Below are positions 42,990 to 53,521 of a DNA stretch of 64,000 bases, in pieces. The notes beneath the pieces are model-generated. The model was not told the DNA's origin. It saw nothing but the letters and a program-made list of their open reading frames with translations, and did not search any database. The position numbers and the translations under genes were made by a program. The stretch covers positions 32,501 through 96,500 of the forward strand of contig JADLSH010000219.1 of NCBI GenBank assembly GCA_016169945.1, read 5' to 3'. The stretch's first letter is position 1. Every line of letters starts with the position of its first letter. Origin of the DNA: Trachythela sp. YZ-2020. Its lineage: Eukaryota > Cnidaria > Anthozoa > Malacalcyonacea > Clavulariidae.

Positions 42990-43760
42990 AAATCTGGTGT
43001 CCGCCAGCTCTGCAGGACTCCCAGGCTCTGTGGGGCCCCCAGGTTCGGTGGGGGCCCAGGCTCTCCGGGGTCCCCCAAGTTCTGCGGGGCCCAAGCTCTT
43101 CGTGGCCCCATGCCCTTCGGGGGCCCTAGGGTCTTCTATGCCCCAGGCTCTGCAGGGGACCAATGCTCTGCGGTGGGCCCCAGCTCTGCACGACTCCGAG
43201 GGCCTGGGGCCCCCAGGTTCGGTGGGGGTCCGGGCTCTCCGGGTTCCCCCAAGTTCTGCGGGGCCCCAAGCTCTTCGGGCTCCTATGCTCTTCGGGATCA
43301 CCAGACTCTGCGGGTGCCCTCAGGATCTATTCAGGACCCGGCTCATGCTGGAGTCCCCGAAACCAAGCTCTTCGGGGCCCGAACAGTTATCAGACCCCCC
43401 AGGATCTTCAGTATTAGCTGAGCTCTTCAATGCGTCCCCATGTCCTTCGGGGGCCCTAGGGTCTTCTGGGCCCTAGGCTCTGCGGGGGGCCCAGGATCTG
43501 CAGGACTCCCAGGCTATGTGGGAGCCCCCAGGTTCGGTGGGCACCCATGCTCGATGGGGGACCCCAAGGTCAGTGGGGGCCATGCTCTGCGGGTTCCCCC
43601 AAGTTCTGCGGGGGTCCCAGGCTCTTCGGGGCCCATGCTCTTAGGGGGCCCAGGCTCTTCGGCGGCCCCAGTCTCTTCGGGGGCTCCAAGCTCTGCGAGG
43701 GCCTCAAGGCTTTTCGGGGCCCCTAGGCTCTCTGGGGGCCCCAAGTTCTCCAGGCAGGGA
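42990..43760. repeat. GC-rich irregular minisatellite
   Basis: Variants of GGGGCCCCCAGGTTCGGTGG and GGGCCCAGGCTCTTCGGGG alternate at an irregular period of about 35-45 bp. Frames of 130-190 codons are open on both strands, all rich in Gly, Pro, Ser and Ala, as expected for the composition. No gene supported. Confidence 0.85.
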
Positions 43761-43797
43761 TCCCGAATGTCATTAACTCATCGAAATTGTGTTAACC

Positions 43798-44331
43798 CTA
43801 TTCCTGTCCGAGGGGGCGAATCGGCCTCCCTTGCGGTTTTTCTGATGCCATTCCTAGATGGTTTAAGATAGACTTTTCGCAGTTGGTGACTTTTCCTGAC
43901 CTTTCATTGCGCACATTTGGGCGCCTTGTTAAAAAAAATTTGGTTGCCCAGGGGCGCGTCCAGACACAGATTTTGGGGGGCATGTTGTCGATTTCCGGTA
44001 CCTCCCTGAGTCACATGGAATTCGCCGCTATAATCTAACCGGTGAACATAGGATCTTGAAACTTTCTGAATATGCTTATCTATTCTTTGGCGACATTTTG
44101 TGAATTTTTGAGAAAAAACATTTATTTGTGCAGGGGCGTATCCAGGAACTGATTTTGTTGGGGCATGACGAGTTCCTGTCGTGACTCCAGATAACTGTAG
44201 ATAGAAAGTAAAAACTTTTAGACCTTTATTGGCTGTTGCTTGCGCTCATCTTGTGAATTTCCAAATTTTTTACTTTCCGAGGGGCGGCTCCAGGGCTGGA
44301 TTTTGGGAGGCATGTAGGGTACCAGCAGAGG
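43798..44331. mobile_element. piggyBac-like TTAA element, truncated copy
   Basis: TTAA at 43,794-43,797 is followed by CCCTATTCCTGTCCG and then by the reverse of element B's right half (CCATTCCTAGATGGTTTAAG, TTTTCGCAGTTGGTGAC, GAGTCACATGGA). The other terminus and TTAA are missing; the match ends where a hAT-like CAGAGGCGGATCCAAGG begins at about 44,332. Confidence 0.75.
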
Positions 44332-44565
44332 CGGATCCAAGGGGGGCCGCGGGGACCATCTTTGAGACCAAAGGTGGGGCCGGACTATGTTTAGGCCGCC
44401 CCCCAAGATTGGACCACTCAGACCAAACGATGACCGTACCTGTCCGAATTGATATCGGCATTACAAAATTTCATACAAATATCAAGATACGAAAGCACCC
44501 AATTGCCATCCCAAGCACCGAAAGTCCCCCCCCCCCCCTGCTCTGAAGACAATCCTCCGCCCATG

Positions 44566-44790
44566 GCCGGGGCCCCTGGAAGGTCGGACGGGGCCCTTGG
44601 ATGTTCGGCCTGGGCCCCTGGATGTTCGGCCTGGGCCCCTGGAGGGTTGACCGGGGCCCCTGGAAGGTCGACCGAGGCCCAATAGGGGCTCAGTCTGGCC
44701 CCTAGAATGTCGGCTGGGGGCCCTGGAAGCTCGGCCTGGGCCCCTGGAGGGTTGACCGGGGCTCTGGAAGGTTGGCCGTGGCCCCGAGAG
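44566..44790. repeat. ~21-bp minisatellite, about ten units
   Basis: Units of the form GGGGCCCCTGGAAGGTCGACC with GGATGTTCGGCCT variants. The period is a multiple of three and stop-free, which explains the overlapping frames on both strands. Confidence 0.85.
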
Positions 44791-44799
44791 GGCCATGTC

Positions 44800-45830
44800 A
44801 GAATATCGATTTTTGCTTTCTTCATGGGCCCCCAGCAGATACTTTGTGGGCCCTTCGTGACCCACGGACAGGGACGTAGCCAAGGGGGGCGGCTGCCCCC
44901 CCGCCCTGATGGTCTATCAGACCGCGCGAAGCGCGGTCTGGTGGGCCTTTTCATGCATTTCAGGGGTTTCGTACCGCCGCTAAAGGCTCTCTGACTGATA
45001 TTCAGGACCACAGCCCGGGTCGCTGCCCTACAAATGGGCCCATGTTTCTTTTAAAAAAAAAATTTGTTTAGGTTGTGTCGCGAAGCGGCGCGATTTTAAA
45101 AATTTATAATAGTTATTTCATGAGCTATCCCGGCTGGTTGCCCACGAAGCATAGCCACCGTAAATATTATTTTTCGAAGCGGTCGGTGTGTCAGTAAAAC
45201 AGTGCATTCTGTTCAGGTTGCGCCACGGAGCGTCGTTAAAATTTACTTTTACTGTTTACATACTTCTAGTTCTCACCGCGAAATTTTGCATTGTATTTTA
45301 ATTCCACGTTTCATATTACCTAATTCACCTTGTTGCATAAATGTATTGATGATTTTGATGCGGGTCGTTTTCCCCACCCCCCCCCCCCAAACTACAAGCT
45401 TTCATTCAGTTCGCGCCACAAAGCGGCGCAGAAACATTGTCTTCGAATGTAGGTAGTGTTGTACAAATTTTCTTCTAAAAAACAAGCTCCGTATGGCATA
45501 TGATGTACCGGTACGAAGCAGCCGGCGCCCCACTAAAATAGTGTTGGCCGTTGAGTTTGCACCGCGAAGCGACATCGAAATGTATGTTTTGAGGTAGGTA
45601 TTAGTGCACACTCCCATAGGTATTTTGCGGTGGTGGCGCAAGTAGTTTAGCCTGTATATGCGAATGCCCGTCTTATTCACCCTGACCATCTTGCCCCACT
45701 CTACGCTGCCAATAATACCATAACCAACAATTGTGAATACATCGTTACATTGTTTAGGTAGGTACACGGTAATAAACACGGCGAAGCCGCGACATTTTTG
45801 CGTTTTTGTCTACGATTTTCCACAATATGT
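44800..45830. repeat. Scattered GCGAAGC-hairpin units, degenerate
   Basis: Satellite-like words GTCGCGAAGCGGCGCG (45,069), GCGCCACGGAGCGTCG (45,221), GCGCCACAAAGCGGCGC (45,413), CACCGCGAAGCGACATCG (45,560) and CACGGCGAAGCCGCGAC (45,778) recur at 150-225 bp in AT-rich DNA. They look like an old, diverged array of the ~180-bp satellite class. No gene recognised. Confidence 0.55.
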
Positions 45831-45950
45831 ATTTTTTAAGTGCAGGGCTATCTTCGAAAAGTGGGGGGCCACTAACCATTGCTGGCCCCCCACTCTGAAA
45901 AGTGGGGGGGCATTGCCCCCCGGCCCCCACGTTCCTACGCCTATGACATG

Positions 45951-46242
45951 GCTAATGAGCACTCAACCGAGTATCATGATCCGCCACAGCCGTGTACCGT
46001 GTTTCATTACTCGGCTAATGAACACTCAACCGAGTATTATGATCCGCCACAGCCGTGTACCGTGTTTCATTACACGGCTGATGAACACTCAACCGAGTAT
46101 CATGATCCGCCACAGCCGTGTACCGTGTTTCATTACTCGGCTAATGAACACTCAACGGAGTATCATGATCCGTCACAACCGTGTACCGTGTTTCATTACT
46201 CGGCTACTGAACACTCAACCGAGTACCATGACCCTCCATAAG
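45951..46242 (+). repeat. 63-bp tandem repeat, ~4.6 units
   Basis: The unit GCTAATGAACACTCAACCGAG then TATCATGATCCGCCACAGCC starts at 45,951, 46,014, 46,077 and at 63-bp steps to about 46,203. In one frame it reads a 21-residue repeat with EHSTEYHDPPQPCTVFHYS. Opposed CCGAGTA and TACTCGG words give each unit hairpin potential. A second frame is also open, so translation is not established. The repeat is preceded by a GGGGGCC-rich stem-loop at 45,861-45,925. Confidence 0.85.
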
Positions 46243-46318
46243 TTTCGAAATGTGGGGTCCCGGTGTAATCATAGACAATAACACGAAGTGTGAAATGATA
46301 CATGGCAAAGTATAATTA

Positions 46319-46500
46319 CAGGTGGCGGATCCAGCCGCTTGGTTTGGGAGGGGCAAACACTGGTTTTGGGGGGGCTAAAACTTAGTTTTGCCCCTCCCTT
46401 CCCTATACCTACCATGTATTAGCGGCGAGTTTAGGGGGGGCTAAAACGCATTTTGCCCAGATTTGATTTGCTTTTTGCAACACCCCTGGATCCGCCACTG
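46319..46500. mobile_element. hAT-type MITE, complete, 182 bp
   Basis: Ends CAGGTGGCGGATCCAG and CTGGATCCGCCACTG are inverse. TATAATTA at 46,311-46,318 and 46,501-46,508 is a perfect 8-bp target duplication. Internal GGGGGGCTAAAAC words occur twice. Non-coding. Confidence 0.88.
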
Positions 46501-47099
46501 TATAATTACACACCTGCATATTGTGCTGGATACATGCATGGTGGTGAAGGGAATGCAGTTGAACTGCATCTTAACAGTAGTGGATTTCGCTAATAAAGGT
46601 TTAGGCACTACGCATATCTCATGGGATTCAAAAAAACCAACTCGCCCTTCGGTGATTATCTGATCTAGTATCTGAGTGTTGGAATTTCCAACACCTTCTA
46701 TCAAGACTCATAAAGCTCGGGTCATGCGGCATTTTTCACAGTGATGTATAAGGGCGGTTGGCGAAGGAAAGGACAGCCACGGCACGTGCGGCCACTGTAG
46801 CGCCGCGCTCCAGTGGGCGGGTGCGTGTTAGGGAAGAAGCTAAAAGCAGCGCGACCGCACCTGCCAAAACTGGTGGCGGACAACTGATTCATGCGATTTT
46901 TCGTGAAAAATCGGCCGTTTCAAGGGAGCCATGGCCCATGGGCCAGAAAGGGCCCCTCTGGATCCGCCCTCCTGCTCCCTCAACCATAATATTTCACCAC
47001 TTGGCTTAGCTGTTAGCTGAGAGGAGAGGTCGCTGCAGACGTCTTTTCGCTGCACTAGCCCGGATGATAATTGTTTCATATTAATTTCATAGGATAATT

Positions 47100-47327
47100 G
47101 TGAAGTTTTCATTTCTGCCGATAATTGTTTTTGCCGGTCTCGTCTATTATGGTTCGGATTTTTTACTCCTTTTTAAATGTTACCTACACGGAATTGGAGT
47201 CCTTTCCTTTTCTGAATACAGGAATCGGAATCGGAATTGTTCCTATTTGAAGAAAAAAATGAGTCGAAATTCAGTAATTCCTTTAATTTACCTCTACTCC
47301 AATACAAGTGGTTTCACCTGCGTGTGA
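47100..47327 (+). CDS. Small hydrophobic ORF, copy 1
   Basis: A 75-codon ATG frame starts with a basic residue and a hydrophobic run (KFSFLPIIVFAGLVYYG), resembling a signal peptide or membrane anchor, followed by a basic, polar tail. It is identical in the other tandem copy (54,285-54,512). No family recognised. It sits upstream of a membrane-segment exon, but no donor site links them convincingly. Confidence 0.3.
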   Translation: MKFSFLPIIVFAGLVYYGSDFLLLFKCYLHGIGVLSFSEYRNRNRNCSYLKKKMSRNSVIPLIYLYSNTSGFTCV

Positions 47328-47620
47328 AACCACCTGTAACCTTTAAGACTAAGGTGTATATGTCATGTTCCTTACAGCCAGTAGCGCCGCTGCGGATTTT
47401 TTAGTGGGAAGGGAGGGGACGGACGGTATTTTGGGCCCATTCTTTCCAAAAAACTGCCATAGGCGTAATCTTAAATTTTCTTATTTCTGGGGAGACAGGC
47501 CCCCCCCCCCGCTTTCGACGCCCATGCTTACAGCAACCAGGCAGTTTTTTTGTGTGTTTGTCAGGCTTAGTTCCTGCATTAGTTATTTCCAAATTACTAA
47601 CTCGTGTTTCTTCTTTTCAG

Positions 47621-47713
47621 TTAACCTCGCATTGGTATTAATCATCGCATTTCTTTTATATTTGTTATTTCTACAACACAGTGAAAGAAAATTAATGATG
47701 AAAGATAAATCAG
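47621..47713 (+). CDS. Candidate exon with transmembrane helix, copy 1
   Basis: The acceptor TTTCTTCTTTTCAG ends at 47,620 and the donor GTGAGTG starts at 47,714. The 93-base exon is symmetrical (phase 1 at both ends) and reads NLALVLIIAFLLYLLFLQHS followed by a basic ERKLMMKDKS. It looks like one membrane-spanning helix with a positively charged cytosolic flank. Partner exons are not identified. Sequence and splice sites are conserved in copy 2. Confidence 0.45.
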
Positions 47714-47988
47714 GTGAGTGCAACCCATTGAACTCGATAACATGGTGGCTTTTGTTGTTGTAAAGACATAAAGACAAAAGATGAGTGCAACTATCAGCCA
47801 CAGGGGCCCCCCCTAGGATGCACTGTATGGACACAGATGCTGTAGCCCACTAAGTTATAACTTAGTTGTCTCTGCAATACTGATAAACAATCCCTCTCTC
47901 CTTCTCAGTTCCTTCACATAAACAAGTCCTCTCTCCTTCATCTCCCGCTCTATCATGCTCAACATACATATTCATATGCATACCACAG

Positions 47989-48123
47989 CACGGGCTGACC
48001 GGGGAGGAGCTGGTGAACCTGACGCACCTCTGTGAGTTCACCGTGGCCATCTATCTGAAACAATTGTTTCAGATCAAGCGCGACAGGAAGCTCATCGACG
48101 GCGCCAGGAACCTGCTGAAGCAG
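47989..48123 (+). CDS. Uncharacterised arthropod family, exon a (copy 1)
   Basis: The acceptor TACCACAG ends at 47,988 and the donor GTAGAGC starts at 48,124. The 45 codons begin HGLTGEELVNLTHLCEFTVA and end GARNLLKQ, phase 0 at both ends. In copy 1 the middle reads YLKQLFQIKRDR where copy 2 has YLKRWFRIKRDR. It joins in frame to the exon at 48,346. Together they match the N-terminal/middle region of the family whose C-terminal part lies at 21.5-22.2 kb. Confidence 0.65.
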
Positions 48124-48345
48124 GTAGAGCTCGTACAGCAACTGCATGCATATGTATGTTGAACATGATATAGAGCGGGAGATGAACATTTCTTGCACAT
48201 GCGTCAGGTTCGGGACGGAACCTAAGTACCAGTCAACGTAGCATAAATCGGTGAAAATGTTATCACTGAATCAGATATAAACGACACAAAGCCTATTTTC
48301 TTGATTGTAGTCCGTGCTGTGCTGGCACAAACTGTGTTCCTACAG

Positions 48346-48872
48346 GTCCAGCTAGTGGAGCAGTACAGCCCTTCTGCCGTCCAGACGATCGTGCGGCCAT
48401 ACATCGGCAGCTTCTTCGCTCACCCAGAGCTGCTGCTGCTCAGCATGCTGGCTTCTGAGGACAAGGTGGAGCGGGCCCGCGCTGTCGGCATCATCTGTCA
48501 GGACATCCGGGAGGGCGAGTGCGGGCAGTTCGCTGCCTCGCAAGTTCAGCGCACCGCCACTGAACTTCGCGGCGCAGTCGCTGGCAGACCTGATCGACTG
48601 GGACGCTGTCTCCCATGTCGGAGCCGCTGCTCACGGCCACCCTCAGCACTGATCAGGCGCAGGCCTGCCGGGACACGCCGCTGTATGTTCCCCCCAACTG
48701 GCACTGTCACACACAGAGTATAGAGCGCGCAGTGAGCAAAGTATCCGAGTCGTGCCTCATGGTGGTGGGACAGGAGAGGAGGGAGGGGTGGTTCCGCTGC
48801 GCGGAGGCCGCGCGTAAGCTCGGCAAGCCGAACACCAAGGCCGACTACAAGGCGCTCTTGAACTTCCTCTAG
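48346..48872 (+). pseudogene. Uncharacterised arthropod family, exon b (copy 1, frameshifted)
   Basis: The acceptor GTTCCTACAG ends at 48,345. The frame begins VQLVEQYSPSAVQTIVRPYI and FFAHPELLLLSMLASEDKVE, then is broken near 48,514, where two bases present in copy 2 are missing. A one-base insertion near 48,610 follows. The rest (CHTQSIERAVSKV, GQERREGWFRCAEAARKLG) is readable in another frame to the stop at 48,872. I recall the pattern 'FFAHPE.LLL.ML..' and 'CHTQ..ER.V..V...' from this family. No function is assigned. Confidence 0.7.
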
Positions 48873-48959
48873 ATGAGAGCTGTGTGGTCTGGTTTTCGTA
48901 GAACTCGTGATAGCCGCCTGTTGGGCATCTCAATCTTGGTCGGGTGTTTATTGCTTGGT

Positions 48960-49480
48960 GCCGGTAGACTCTAGACTCATCTCTCCGACCAGTCTCAAAA
49001 CATGACCTGACCTGACCTGGGTCAGTCATGAAAAGTTGTGACAAACACACCGGTCCTATTCAGCATGCTCCTAGCTTTCTTTGTGTCTTGTTTCTTGCCG
49101 GGTCCGGTGTTTATTACTTGGTGCCGGTATAGACTCTGGGTTCATCTCTCCGACCAGTCTCAGAACATGACCTGACCTGACCTGGGTCATTCATCAATAG
49201 TTGCGATGAATACACCGATGCGAGTCGAGATGATACTGGCTTTGTTTGTGTCTTGTTTCGTGCCACTTATCACGATAAGGTGTTTTGCTATGCTACTCTA
49301 AATGCGCATAGGTCAACATTTTTGCCGGTTGACTCTGGATCCATCTCTCCGACCAGTCTCAGAACATGACCTGACCTGACCTGGGTCATTCATAAATAGT
49401 TGCGATGAATACACCGATGATGCGAGTCGACAAACTGGCTTTGTTTGTGTCTTATTTCGTGCCACTTATCACGATAAGGT
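48960..49480. repeat. ~165-200-bp tandem repeat after family exon (copy 1)
   Basis: ATCTCTCCGACCAGTCTCA followed by ACATGACCTGACCTGACCTGGG recurs near 48,979, 49,144 and 49,342. The TGCGATGAATACACCGATG and CACTTATCACGATAAGGTG words complete the unit. A fragment of TTAA element C (AGCAACACACTCGTTTTTG) follows at 49,540-49,660. Confidence 0.85.
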
Positions 49481-49679
49481 GTTTTACTATGCTACTCTAA
49501 ATGCGCATAGGTCACTATTTTTGCCTTTTTTAGCAATTGACCTGACCTGTGACGTCACCGGTTGACCTGAGACCTTGAAATAAGGCATCCCTGAATTTCT
49601 CACAAGAAGAGCAACACACTCGTTTTTGTTTGGTGGGTCTAGCTCAATTAGAAGTGAAGCGGTGGTGGATAGTCTACCC

Positions 49680-50080
49680 ACGATCCCGCTGTGAGGCCGT
49701 CATTGCAGATGACCAAAAACATCAAATTTTGAAATTAAAAAGCACCAATCTAAACCTACTTATTTTTGGGAACTAACACCATGGCTGAGTTCGCAAAGGT
49801 CAAATACATGGAAAAAACCTCAGGCATCCCAATTTTTTTACTTTGGCTGTTTTCACCACACCCTAATGGGTACCTACAGGCTGGGGTGCGGGAACAGGGG
49901 GGGGGGGGCAAGTGCCACCCTAACTTCTGAAGTGCCCCCCCCCCAACTTTAACATTAGCCCTATGGGGAAATCGTAAAAATTGGCTTCCCCCAGCCTGAA
50001 AATCATTCCCATGCCCCTGCCTACAGGTTACGTCATGAAACATGTTATCAGTTTGCCTTTCCTAGCCCTTAAATAATACA
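49680..50080. other. Unassigned stretch with inverted G/C tracts (copy 1)
   Basis: CAGGCTGGGGTGCGGGAACAGG and CAGCCTGAAAATCATTCCCATG face each other around poly-G and poly-C runs (49,878-50,010), possibly a small inverted element. The equivalent in copy 2 is 57,055-57,205. No gene recognised. Confidence 0.4.
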
Positions 50081-50087
50081 TTAGCCT

Positions 50088-50256
50088 GCTGAAGCCGAAG
50101 CCAGCCATTAAAAATACCACGAAGCCAAAGCTGAAGCCAGCAACTTAAAATGTTGCGAAGCCGAAGCCGAGGCCAGCAACTTAAAATCTTGCGAAGCCGA
50201 AGCCGAAGCCAACGAATATAGCAAAAACGTGGCTTCGCGAAGCCGAAGCCGGCTTC
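50088..50256. repeat. GAAGCCGAAGCC minisatellite (copy 1)
   Basis: Runs of GCCGAAGCCGAAGCC separated by AGCAACTTAAAAT, about 45-bp higher-order period, ending at the start of the SGNH frame. The copy-2 equivalent is 57,264-57,440. The first ~20 codons of the downstream frame lie partly in this repeat. Confidence 0.8.
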
Positions 50257-50957
50257 GTGCCCAACCCTGGCTGGGAAACAGCCACCTGAACCGTCTCCCC
50301 ACGCCCCGACCTCGCGAGGTGGGATTGGTGCAAAGGTACACGTACCGCTGGTCCCAGGCGGCGGGCGTCATGCCTGGCCTGGTCGGGCGGACAGAGTCGG
50401 ACTGGATCAGCCTGCAGCTGTGCGCGTCCGAGGCCGTCCAGTTCGATGGCGCTTCTCCCACTACCGCCTTTGTCGTCATATCCCTTGGCGGCAACGCCCT
50501 GGCCACCGGGAATGGGCCAACGCGAGAGTGGGAGGAGGGTCACGACCAGGTGACGCACGCCGCCGGTCACCTGGTAACCCTCGTCAAGTACCTCCTGGCC
50601 GTCGGCTTTAGTGCGCGCGGTGTCATCATCGCCTCCGTCATCCCACGCCGCAATCTGTCGACGACCGGACGGGCCCTGTTTGCGCGGGCGTCGGCCGCCT
50701 ACGAAACTGTGGCTAACGATACGGGGTGTTGGTCCCTCGACGTGGCCAAGGTCCTGGCGGGGGCCCGTCTGGCCGGCCCGGTCGACGATGGACCTCCACC
50801 GGACAGTGACGACGACGAAGACGCCATCGCTCCTGCCATGCACCAGACTGACTGGGAGGAGGATGGCGTCCACCTGTCCGCCGCCAGCCGGCGGGCAATG
50901 ACAGAGCCATCGCCCGCATCGTGGACGAAACGATGTAACACATCATGTAGTCGATGA
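50229..50957 (+). pseudogene. SGNH/GDSL hydrolase-like C-terminal region (copy 1, frameshifted)
   Basis: Same protein as copy 2 through DGVHLSAASRRAMTE, after which one missing G (near 50,907) shifts the frame and replaces the last 13 residues. See 57,411-58,121 for motifs. The damage is confined to the extreme C-terminus, so it is a recent lesion. Confidence 0.65.
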
Positions 50958-51414
50958 TGTGGACGATGGCCCCTGGTAACCGTTATTTTCACCAGCTATG
51001 GTTACTCCATATATCCATGTTTATTTAAATGCAAGTTCGACGCTAATAAGTAGCAAGATGGATGTGTCGTAAAGAAAGAAGAAAAACTGTTTGTCCACAC
51101 AGTGCAGCCAATAATGGCCCATGTGGCTCATAGCTGCACTATCTGTCTTTATGTCGTAAAGTTATTAAAATACACCGACAGAAGCATATCCCTGTCAGCA
51201 CCAAATCTGACACCAGTCCATTTCCATGTTCTCACATACGTATATGTGGGTGTGTATTCCGTATTTCCAACTCCATATGGTTTTTCCTAGATTGGTTTTT
51301 CACTCCACACCCCAGCTTGTAAGCAATTCCAGCTCCAGCAGTTTGCCCTACAGTAACCATTAACCAATAGACCCTACGGTATCCTACCTAACCCTGCCAT
51401 TGTTCCTTCTGCAG

Positions 51415-51454
51415 TGTATAAGATTAACCGAAAGTACAAAGCACGAGTATGTCG
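51415..51454 (+). CDS. Candidate 40-base exon (copy 1)
   Basis: Acceptor TCCTTCTGCAG and donor GTAAGTTC flank 40 bases; one frame reads YKINRKYKARVC, another CIRLTESTKHEYV. Identical with the same sites at 58,602-58,641. No family recognised. Confidence 0.35.
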
Positions 51455-51526
51455 GTAAGTTCACTCTCATTTGACTCTATTGACCTGTGATATTATTTCT
51501 GTACCGCCATCTATACCTTAATCTCG

Positions 51527-51780
51527 TTGTATATGTGGGAAACGGTAGAAGAGTGGGAGACAGAGGTGGAGGAGGAGTCAGAGATAGAAGAGGATGAGGA
51601 TGAGGCGATCTACCGTCAGCAGCAAGAGGCAGTGGTGCTATGGCTAGCAGCGTCCGAGCCCTGGCAAAACTGCGCCAGATGCAGGGGGGCCGAGCCTTGT
51701 TCTCTCATTTCAAAACAGCAGCTCAATTATCGCCCGGTCGATGTTTTTTCTTCTCCGGCAAGCGCACGGTTCGTTCATCT
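51527..51780 (+). pseudogene. Acidic coding segment cut by Tc1 insertion (copy 1)
   Basis: The frame starts MWETVEEWETEVEEESEIEE then DEDEAIYRQQQ and WLAASEPWQNCARC, a strongly acidic coiled-coil-like stretch followed by a Cys pair. It runs directly into the Tc1 element at TA 51,780, which supplies the stop. The acidic exon at 53,447 lies beyond the transposon. Host or element gene unknown. Confidence 0.45.
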
Positions 51781-51781
51781 A

Positions 51782-53136
51782 CAGGGTGTCCCAAAAGTAA
51801 CTTAACACCTATTTTTAGTGTATATTGGCCTTTGCTGTCGCTCTCAATGGCGAGGGACACATTTACCGCCTATTGCCATGCAGCCCGGGCGTTTATTGGC
51901 CCGGATAAACTGCGATCGACGCCTGAGGGCATTTCTGAGCTGACCCATGGCGGTCGCCGCGACGCATTTTTATTCGTAAACATGAGGGCGCGCGAACGGT
52001 CACGCCCAAGGAGGCAGCTCGGTCTCGGGCCGTTGGACTGATTGAGGGCGGCGTCAGCCAGGGAGTTGTGGCCAAAAGGTTTAAAGTATCCCGAACCACC
52101 GTCAATAAGTGGTGGAGAAGATATTTGAATGGTGAATCACTGGCTGACCAGAAGCGATCCGGTCGACCCGCTGCAATTCACGGGGTGGCTAAAATCGTGT
52201 GCGGAAAGGCGGCATGCAAGCGCGGCCAAAGTGTGAGAAAATTGGCAAAGCCACTTACACGGAAAGGTTACCCAGTATCCAAGTCAAGTGTTCAGAGGTA
52301 CATGAAGCATTCTCTTCATCTATACCCGTACAGGAGGCCAAAACAGCCAAAAATAACAGAAAAAACAAAGACAAGCCAGGTTGCAATTCTGCAACAAAGT
52401 AAAACACTGGACTGCCGAAGATTTTGGGTGCGTCATCTAGAGTGATGAGTCCCTTTTCGAGCTCCAACACTCTCCAAACCCTCAAAATGACCGTATCTGG
52501 GCCAAAACAAGGGACGACGTTCAGCCGGTAGAAACGGTCAAGCAGCCTGCCAAACTGATGGTGTGGGGAGCAATGATCGCCCAGGCATTGACCGAGCTGC
52601 ATATTGTCCCTCCAAAGCAGACGGTCAACTCTGAATATTACGTATCTGAGATATTGGAGGGGTCACTGCTTCCAGCAGCCAACCGCCAGTCAGAAACGGG
52701 CACCGTTACGGAGAAGACGTTGGTCAATTTGACGTCGGAGGGTATTTTCATGCAGGACGGAGCCCCGACTCACACTTCAAAACGGAGCCAAGAGTGGTGC
52801 GCACACCACTTTCCAGGGTTTTTGGATAAAGGCCAGTGGCCAGGAAACTCGCCCGACCTAAATCCTATTGAAAACCTGTGGTCAATTCTCCAGCAGCGCC
52901 TAGATGAAGATGACCCCGCAACCAGCCTCGGTCAGCTTGAGTCGCGCCTCAAGAGGGCATGGCGCGATATATCCGAGGACACGCTGGCCAAATTGGTGGC
53001 AATCATGCCATCGCGGGTTGCAAAGTGTTTAGAATTGAACGGTGGATACACTGAAATGTAAATAAACAAATAAAAACGAATCGGAAGTGTATAAAATGAG
53101 GGATTAAAGGTGTTAAGTTACTTTTGGGACACCCTG
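51782..53136 (+). mobile_element. Tc1/mariner element (copy 1), 1,355 bp
   Basis: Terminal inverted repeats begin CAGGGTGTCCCAAAAGTAAC and extend at least 28 bp. TA flanks both ends (51,780-51,781 and 53,137-53,138). It contains a broken transposase. The element is 1 bp shorter than its duplicate, owing to a deleted T near 51,988. Confidence 0.93.
51982..53061 (+). pseudogene. Tc1-type DD37E transposase, dead (copy 1)
   Basis: The N-terminal part has a paired helix-turn-helix DNA-binding region (AARSRAVGLIEGG, VVAKRFKVSRTTVNKWWRRY). After a one-base slip in an A run near 52,355 the catalytic domain continues: VI-stop-SDES (first Asp; TAG at 52,438-52,440 replaces the usual Trp), MVWGAM, MQDGAPTHTS (second Asp) and NSPDLNPIENLWS (Glu). 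There are 37 residues between the second Asp and the Glu, so DD37E. A frame break near 51,988 adds a third lesion. It cannot encode active enzyme. Confidence 0.9.
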
Positions 53137-53446
53137 TATAGTCTGTTTTCTTATCGTGGCGTGAAGTAGACGGATTAAAAATGAAGGTAGCATGCGCTAC
53201 GTGGATCATTTTATCAGCAAAATTGAGCACTGCGTACGCTACGAAAACGGATGGCAATCACGAAACGATATTCGGAGTAAATTGTGGTATCATCAGCAGA
53301 CAGCGATGTGTGTTTAACGTTACCGCAGTAGTTAAACGTAGAAGGAAATTTAAGCAGGCAGGAATGCACACACCCGGTGTGCGCTGTAAGTCTACTCACA
53401 GGAACTAGCCGTACTACGAAAATTCACATTTCTATTCCCTTTTCAG

Positions 53447-53521
53447 GATGAATGGGGTTACGACCCAGAGGGCGACGCCGCCATAGCGGCTGCAGCCTAT
53501 GCTGACCGTCGCCGAGAGGAG
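53447..53521 (+). CDS. Repeated small exon, version 1
   Basis: Acceptor TTCCCTTTTCAG to 53,446, donor GTGAGTACC at 53,522, 25 codons in phase 0: DEWGYDPEGDAAIAAAAYAD then RRREE. It lies just beyond the Tc1 element. No family recognised. Acidic start, Ala-rich middle, Arg/Glu end. Confidence 0.5.

Noticed and set aside
42837..43871. Overlapping 130-190-codon frames on both strands
   Set aside because: GC-rich minisatellite; the peptides are low-complexity Gly/Pro/Ser and several frames are open at once.
44418..45011. Minus-strand 197-codon frame, Pro/Gly/Ala-rich
   Set aside because: It coincides with the 21-bp minisatellite; the collagen-like look comes from a 21-base unit without stops.
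48352..49050. Minus-strand frames opposite the family exon
   Set aside because: Shadows of the plus-strand exon, which has proper splice sites and family motifs.
50181..50873. Minus-strand 230-codon frame opposite the SGNH region (and its copy at 57,357-58,175)
   Set aside because: It has no recognisable motif, while the plus strand has SGNH blocks III and V; the antisense frame follows from high GC.
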